Source of the DNA: Bacteroidaceae bacterium
GTDB taxonomy: Bacteria > Bacteroidota > Bacteroidia > Bacteroidales > Bacteroidaceae
Direction of reading: 5' to 3'
Assembly (NCBI GenBank): GCA_017466965.1
Contig: JAFTTD010000169.1
Coordinates: 1-21,502, forward strand
Length of the DNA: 21,502 bases
The notes under the pieces: model-generated
What the model was told of the DNA's origin: nothing
Databases searched by the model: none
The model's input: the letters and a program-made list of their open reading frames with translations, nothing else
In this document: positions 17,356-21,502 of the stretch, one piece after another
How the letters are laid out: the number at the start of each line of letters is the position of its first letter
Numbering within the stretch: position 1 is the first letter of the stretch
Program-made: the position numbers and the translations under genes

Positions 17356-19080
17356 TCAGAATGTGTAGTTATATGAAACTTGCACGCCTTTATTAGCTTG
17401 GACCCATCTACAAACTCCGCCAGAACAATTATATCCTGCACGAGTTCTACCATATCCTGCCATTATTCTGTGCGCTCCCGAATTAAAAGTCACGCTTCCC
17501 ATATAATAATGCTCTTTGTCCGCATATATCTGATTAACATAAGGCTTTCCATACATATCGCTCAATGTGAACATAAAATTTGGAAGTACAGACAATTCAA
17601 GCAAGCCATAAATCCAGTCTCCGCTTTCATGTTTTGTGCTAAGATACTGTGCCTCTGCTCTTAAAGTCAGCTTACTATTGAACTGGTACTTTCCTTCAGC
17701 TATAAAAATGTCAGACTTAATCATGCCTCCATGTCCTTCAACAACATCTTGATTATATCGCTGATTCATATACATGAAATTAAGTTTGAAATCCTTTGTG
17801 AATTTCTTCTCAATCTGAACATTTATATCCTGATAATATGTATCATCGCTCATACCGAAAAAGCTTGCAGAATAGCCGTCTGTTCCATATATGCTTTCAC
17901 TTGGTTTTCCCTCATTGAGTTTTGCCACTGGCTTTGCATCAAGCCCACGGATATGACTCACATTAAGTTTCACCTTTGTGCCGTATTTGCCACCAAGTAC
18001 AGTTTTTCTTTTGAATGTATAGGCAAATTCACCCTGAAAAGCCCATTCTCCTGGAACAAGGGTTGCCCCATCATTCTTTCCGTACTGAGTTGCATAAGGA
18101 TATAGTGCGGCAAGAGCGTATGTATGCTGATAGGCAAATGCAGGCATATGATTGATATAACCAGCATCCAGTGCATTATTACCTGGAGTACGCTTGCTTC
18201 TAAAAGCCATATCTTCACTTCTTTTAGCCTGAATCAAGGCGCTCAGCCCTGTTTTAGAATATGAAGCTGACAGCATCAAGGCATTTCCGCTGTGATAAGT
18301 ATATCCGTTAAGAGCAGAAGGATCCTGAGTTTTCCACGCATATTCACCAAGAATACTGAAATTATTCATCTGCAATCGAGACCGCAGGTCAAAAGCATTG
18401 ACATTCTCAGGCACATTAAGCCTGTAATTAGTTCCAGGAACAGAAACAACTTCACTCTTCTCATTCTTGAGCACCCATGATCCGCCAAGCATCCATGTGA
18501 TGTTATTCTCGCGCATTCTTTCACTATACTCATCTATATTGACTTCTGCATTCACGCCGTATATCCACGTATCGGTATCCCAATCCCAATATATTCTTTG
18601 AACACCTCCCAATGCAGTAAGCTGAAATCCCTTAAGGCCATTATATTTAGTTCTTATTCCTCGAATTGAATTATCAATACCTAAACTCCGTTCTTCGTAA
18701 GTTCTCAATATGAAACCGCTACCAAACTGTTCGTAAAAATCACCTATGGTAACATCTCCCCCATTGAATTTACCTTTGATATAAATATGAGGCACACCCC
18801 ATCCTTTAAAATCACTCTCAAAACCAGGAAGCGGATGTTCAAGATATTCCAATCTCGCTCCAGCATCAACATATTTGCTGAGCAAGTTCAAGTCTAAGTA
18901 AGTATTGGTAAGAAAATCTTCATTTGTTTTTCCTGTACCAATTTTTTCATCATTCTCTGGTATGAGAATATCACTTTGAATACTACCATGAAGCGATATT
19001 CCTCCATCATTCTGCGCCTTCAAGGGGAAAGTACATACAGACGAAAAAACAAATAATGCAAGTTTATTTATAAAATTCAT
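17356..19080 (-). CDS. DUF6029-family outer-membrane beta-barrel protein
   Basis: This protein of 574 residues has the signal peptide MNFINKLALFVFSSVCTFPL (cleavage near KAQ). Its mature part is built of alternating strands with many aromatic residues, and it ends in an aromatic C-terminal strand (GVQVSYNYTF), as outer-membrane barrels do. The family pattern I recognise as DUF6029 includes VDAGARLEYLEHPLPGFE, IYIKGKFNGGDVTIGDFYEQ followed by FGSGFILRTYEERSLGIDNS, and a late GGVCRWVQANKGVQ. The function of this family is not established. In Bacteroidales it is commonly found beside an Omp28-type lipoprotein and thioredoxin-like genes, as here: 31 bp after tlpA and 27 bp before Omp28. The tight spacing suggests the three are translated together and may act together at the outer membrane. 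It ends in TGA. Confidence 0.82.
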   Translation of the reverse strand: MNFINKLALFVFSSVCTFPLKAQNDGGISLHGSIQSDILIPENDEKIGTGKTNEDFLTNTYLDLNLLSKYVDAGARLEYLEHPLPGFESDFKGWGVPHIYIKGKFNGGDVTIGDFYEQFGSGFILRTYEERSLGIDNSIRGIRTKYNGLKGFQLTALGGVQRIYWDWDTDTWIYGVNAEVNIDEYSERMRENNITWMLGGSWVLKNEKSEVVSVPGTNYRLNVPENVNAFDLRSRLQMNNFSILGEYAWKTQDPSALNGYTYHSGNALMLSASYSKTGLSALIQAKRSEDMAFRSKRTPGNNALDAGYINHMPAFAYQHTYALAALYPYATQYGKNDGATLVPGEWAFQGEFAYTFKRKTVLGGKYGTKVKLNVSHIRGLDAKPVAKLNEGKPSESIYGTDGYSASFFGMSDDTYYQDINVQIEKKFTKDFKLNFMYMNQRYNQDVVEGHGGMIKSDIFIAEGKYQFNSKLTLRAEAQYLSTKHESGDWIYGLLELSVLPNFMFTLSDMYGKPYVNQIYADKEHYYMGSVTFNSGAHRIMAGYGRTRAGYNCSGGVCRWVQANKGVQVSYNYTF

Positions 19081-19111
19081 TTAAAATAAGAGATATTAAA
19101 TTCAAGAGTCC

Positions 19112-19624
19112 TTATTTTTTCTTTGCCGAAATTTTACCACCATTGGCAATAATTTCTTTCACCTTTTCAATGATGTGACTTTCTGCGCCATCTGTATATC
19201 CGCTTCGGGACTCTGCAATAGTTCCATCACCATTAACAATCAGAACATGTGGAATCATTTGTATTCCAAGTGCACGTCTGAAATCACTATTAGGGTCAAG
19301 AAGCACTTCATACTCCCATCCCTCGCTGTCAACCATCGGCTTAACCTTGTTTATATTCTGCCCTTGGTCTATTGATATTGCATAAAGCTTAACTCCAGTT
19401 TCCTCCTGCCAATCTACATACACTTCATTGATAGCTTTAAGTTCGCGCAAGCATGGCTTACACCAAGAAGCAAAAAAACTGATAACAAAAGGTTTGCCTT
19501 CATTATTAAGTTTTGACGTATCTACTGTCTTGCCATTAATATCCTTGAGCTTTACAGAAGGGAGTTGTGCAAAAGACATCAAACAAAACATTGATAAAGA
19601 AATAGCTAATAGAATTTTTTTCAT
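19112..19624 (-). CDS. TlpA/ResA-like periplasmic thioredoxin
   Basis: This 170-residue thiol-disulfide oxidoreductase has the signal peptide MKKILLAISLSMFCLMSFAQ. A TlpA/AhpC-type thioredoxin domain follows: LKDINGKTVDTSKL, then FVISFFASWCKPCLRELKAI with the redox pair C55-C58, and the cis-proline region GIQMIPHVLIVNGDGTI. It is normal length for the small TlpA-like group. The C-terminus is lysine-rich (ISAKKK). The signal peptide puts it in the periplasm, where it could reduce or reshuffle disulfides. It is the first gene of the minus-strand block, with a promoter-like element about 80 bp upstream, so it probably heads the operon. With the Omp28 CPNC protein it gives the block two thioredoxin-fold members, which may serve the downstream cysteine protease or secreted T9SS substrates (inference). 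Confidence 0.92.
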   Translation of the reverse strand: MKKILLAISLSMFCLMSFAQLPSVKLKDINGKTVDTSKLNNEGKPFVISFFASWCKPCLRELKAINEVYVDWQEETGVKLYAISIDQGQNINKVKPMVDSEGWEYEVLLDPNSDFRRALGIQMIPHVLIVNGDGTIAESRSGYTDGAESHIIEKVKEIIANGGKISAKKK

Positions 19625-19701
19625 CTTAATATAGTTTTTAATTCAAGAAAGATCTACACTTAGACACCTTCACTCCTATTTATATATAGAGATAGAGTAT
19701 G

Positions 19702-19737
19702 CAAATTTATTATAATTTATTCAATTCTGCGCCCAAA
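19702..19737 (-). promoter_or_regulatory. Putative promoter for the tlpA-led block
   Basis: On the minus strand TAAATTTG (19709-19702), followed by CA, matches the -7 consensus TAnnTTTG and lies about 78 bp upstream of the tlpA ATG. A TTTG at 19737-19734 could be the -33 element, but its 24-nt spacing is a few bases longer than usual. This is the only clear promoter-like site I saw for the nine-gene block. Confidence 0.55.
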
Positions 19738-19799
19738 CGGAACAAAAATCTCTATTTTACTATAAAAAATAGATAAAACGCATCAAATTTAACAATATA

Positions 19800-21191
19800 T
19801 TGTGCAAACATGGCAAAGAGATAAAAGACAAATGGTTCCACTCGTCACATAGTAAAACCCAGTACAAAGTAACTGACTCTTCTGGCAGAACAAGGCAATA
19901 CAATGCGCCTATCCCAACAAGCGGTAGCGGTAGCCGAACAATGTACGGCAACGGAAACCATAACCTTTCAGTAGGAGATGTTGACGCCGATGGCTGTGAT
20001 GAAATAATATGGGGTTCAGCTGCACTCGACAATGACGGAAAGATTCTATATGCCACAGGATACGGACATGGGGATGCAATCCATCTTGCAGACCATAACC
20101 CTGACCGTCCCGGACTTGAAGTGTTCCAAATACATGAAGGTTCTCCATACGGCTGGGACCTTCATGATGCCGCAACTGGCGAAATACTGTTCAGCGCTAC
20201 AGGCAGCAATGACAACGGACGAGGTATCGCTGCACAATTGTCTTCAACACACAGAGGTTCATATTTTTCATCTTCTAACGACAGCCAGCAAAGAAGTGCA
20301 GTTACTGGTAAGGTAGAAAGTAGCGGAAGCACATCTATGAATTTCAGAATTTTTTGGGACGGCACACTTCAGGAAGAACTTTTTGACGGTGGCAAAATAG
20401 ACATGTGGAACGGAAGCAGCACTAAAAGATTGTTTATCAGCGGCAAGAACCCTTATGACTACAACTCTTCCAGCACTTGCAACGGTTCAAAATCAACTCC
20501 AAACATTCAGGCAGACCTTTTTGGAGACTGGCGAGAAGAGATAATATTATGGAACAGCTCCAATAGTTCCACACTGAACGTTTTCACCACATACGAATCA
20601 ACTAAGTACAGAGTTCCTACACTCATGCATGACCACCTATACCGTATGGGCATTGCGTGGCAGAATGTAGCATACAACCAGCCACCTCATTTAGGCTATT
20701 ATCTACCAGACAGATACGCACCAACAATAAGTTTCGAAAACAGCGTATTGGCAGAGCAAACGGTAGAGTTGGGAGATAGCATCACGCCTATAGTTGCCAT
20801 ATTCAAAAACTCCAACATTGTGAATATTGACTCAACTATCATCAACGACAAGAAAATAAGAGGTTTGGCAAACGGCTTTGAACGCGAAATAAGATATCTT
20901 GAAAAAAGGATGACACTAAAAGGCAAGCCTGACACGTTAGGCAAATACACATTCTTATTCCGCATCAGTGGTTCATCAAGCTATTCAAGCAGAAAATATA
21001 TTCATGCAGTTATTAATGTTGTAGAATCAACAGGATTAAATACCGTTGAAAACACTCATGACAAAACAGAAATGAATACACCTGTATATGACTTGCAAGG
21101 ACGACTCGTAGGCAGATATGAGGATTTTACTAACAACTTAATACCCAAAGGCATTTACATTGTAAACAAAAAGAAAATTATAATTGAATAA
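19800..21191 (+). pseudogene. N-terminally truncated PL11 rhamnogalacturonan lyase with T9SS-like tail
   Basis: PL11 enzymes cleave the rhamnogalacturonan I backbone of pectin. Here only the C-terminal part is present. The frame opens after a TAG at 19770, has a possible TTG start at 19800, and homology begins at once with HGKEIKDKWFHSS. It then shows GNGNHNLSVGDVDADGCDEI (about residues 50-69, Ca-binding DxDxDG type), GHGDAIHLADHNPDRPGLEV, FGDWREEIILWN, and a late MHDHLYRMGIAWQN segment ending near PPHLGYYLPDRYAPT (about 305). An Ig-like segment (about 308-410) and a T9SS-like tail (MNTPVYDLQGRLVGRYEDF, IPKGIYIVNKKKIIIE) follow. Full PL11 lyases place roughly 300 residues before the NHNLSV motif, including much of the beta-propeller. 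These are absent and are replaced by the tlpA upstream region. There is no plus-strand promoter nearby. The remaining frame is undamaged, so truncation is recent or an assembly join. A functional short form is unlikely. Confidence 0.85.
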
Positions 21192-21230
21192 ATCCTTGAA
21201 ACAAACATATTCAGCATAAAAGCAAGTTCC

Positions 21231-21264
21231 AGAGAAGATGCAGGCGCATCTTCTCTTATTTTTT
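21231..21264 (+). terminator. Intrinsic terminator after the lyase remnant
   Basis: AGAGAAGATGC (21231-21241) pairs perfectly with GCATCTTCTCT (21246-21256) across the 4-nt loop AGGC, an 11-bp stem followed by TATTTTTT. It sits 40 bp after the lyase stop and has the standard form of a rho-independent terminator. Confidence 0.88.
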
Positions 21265-21348
21265 GCACATTTAAGACAAAAAGCAACAAAATTTATCTTT
21301 AGCAACAAGTTGTTCATCTATAAAAAAACTTTTATTACGAAAAAACAA

Positions 21349-21356
21349 TACATTTG
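21349..21356 (+). promoter_or_regulatory. Putative -7 box for the right-edge gene
   Basis: TACATTTG, followed by CA, fits the -7 consensus TAnnTTTG and lies 75 bp upstream of the ATG at 21431, just after the terminator. No clear -33 element is seen. The 21265-21430 stretch otherwise holds only AT-rich leader sequence. Confidence 0.5.
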
Positions 21357-21430
21357 CAGTAAAGATAAAAACTAAAAAAAGAAGTTGCATAAAAAACTTT
21401 TATCATAAACACAAACAAACTAATAATACC

Positions 21431-21502
21431 ATGAATATGAAAAAGCTATTATTATTTTCATTGCTACTAACCTTTGTTACAACAGCAAATGCACAAGGAG
21501 GA
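21431..21502 (+). CDS. Start of a secreted protein, truncated by window edge
   Basis: Only 24 codons are present: MNMKKLLLFSLLLTFVTTAN followed by AQGG. This is a typical Bacteroidetes signal peptide with cleavage expected after ANA. An internal ATG at 21437 giving MKKLLLF is an equally good start. The frame is open to the window edge. Because it follows a lyase remnant in the same direction but behind a terminator and its own promoter-like site, it is probably a separate transcription unit. A link to pectin degradation is possible, but nothing visible supports it. The product cannot be named. Confidence 0.75.
   Translation, partial: MNMKKLLLFSLLLTFVTTANAQGG

Noticed and set aside
17731..18105. 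124-codon plus-strand open frame inside the DUF6029 gene
   Set aside because: It is antisense to a well-supported barrel gene with signal peptide and aromatic C-terminal strand, and has no promoter or family resemblance.
19625..19799. Missing N-terminal half of the PL11 lyase in another frame
   Set aside because: I read the 175 bp upstream in the plus frames and found stops and AT-rich promoter sequence but no PL11 motifs, so a frameshift does not explain the loss.

Overview
The window looks like a chromosomal segment from a member of the Bacteroidales, most likely Prevotella/Segatella or a close relative. The evidence is two SusC-type TonB-dependent transporters, a SusD lipoprotein, several proteins with type IX secretion (T9SS) C-terminal tails, an Omp28-type lipoprotein, a DUF6029-type outer-membrane protein, and promoters with the Bacteroidetes -7 box TAnnTTTG. 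The genus is an inference from protein style; no rRNA is present.

Layout. (1) 1-2810, minus: a SusC-type transporter whose 3' end lies beyond the window edge, with a long AT-rich leader and a putative promoter near 3121-3152. (2) 2811-3537: intergenic, with a structured leader, an 18-bp perfect palindrome and four 22-bp tandem repeats. (3) 3538-5205, plus: fhs, formate-tetrahydrofolate ligase, a housekeeping one-carbon gene. (4) 5237-5292: a 21-bp perfect inverted repeat between convergent genes. (5) 5300-19624, minus: a run of nine co-directional genes, read from high to low coordinates: TlpA-like thioredoxin, DUF6029 outer-membrane protein, Omp28 lipoprotein with CPNC, small T9SS-tailed protein, large choice-of-anchor-J/BACON-like T9SS-tailed protein, SusC, SusD, Calx-beta-like lipoprotein, and a C10 (streptopain/interpain-type) cysteine protease with a T9SS-like tail. 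A promoter-like element precedes tlpA and most gaps are short, so much or all of this could be one transcript. (6) 19800-21191, plus: the C-terminal part of a PL11 rhamnogalacturonan lyase lacking its N-terminal half. (7) A terminator at 21231-21264, then a promoter and the first 24 codons of a secreted protein at the right edge.

How the genes may work together. The nine-gene block combines a secreted cysteine protease, SusC/SusD import with an accessory surface lipoprotein, secreted T9SS substrates and two thioredoxin-fold proteins. I infer a protein or peptide capture and uptake locus in which the thiol proteins could maintain disulfides or the protease's catalytic cysteine. That role is not shown by the sequence alone.

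Main anomalies. The block's susC has a single in-frame TGA at 10283-10285 where a TGG Trp codon is expected, and the open frame continues to a normal SusC C-terminus. Two genes in the same block end in TGA, so recoding is unlikely. The PL11 gene is truncated next to the tlpA promoter. Together these suggest local decay, strain-level inactivation or sequence/assembly error.
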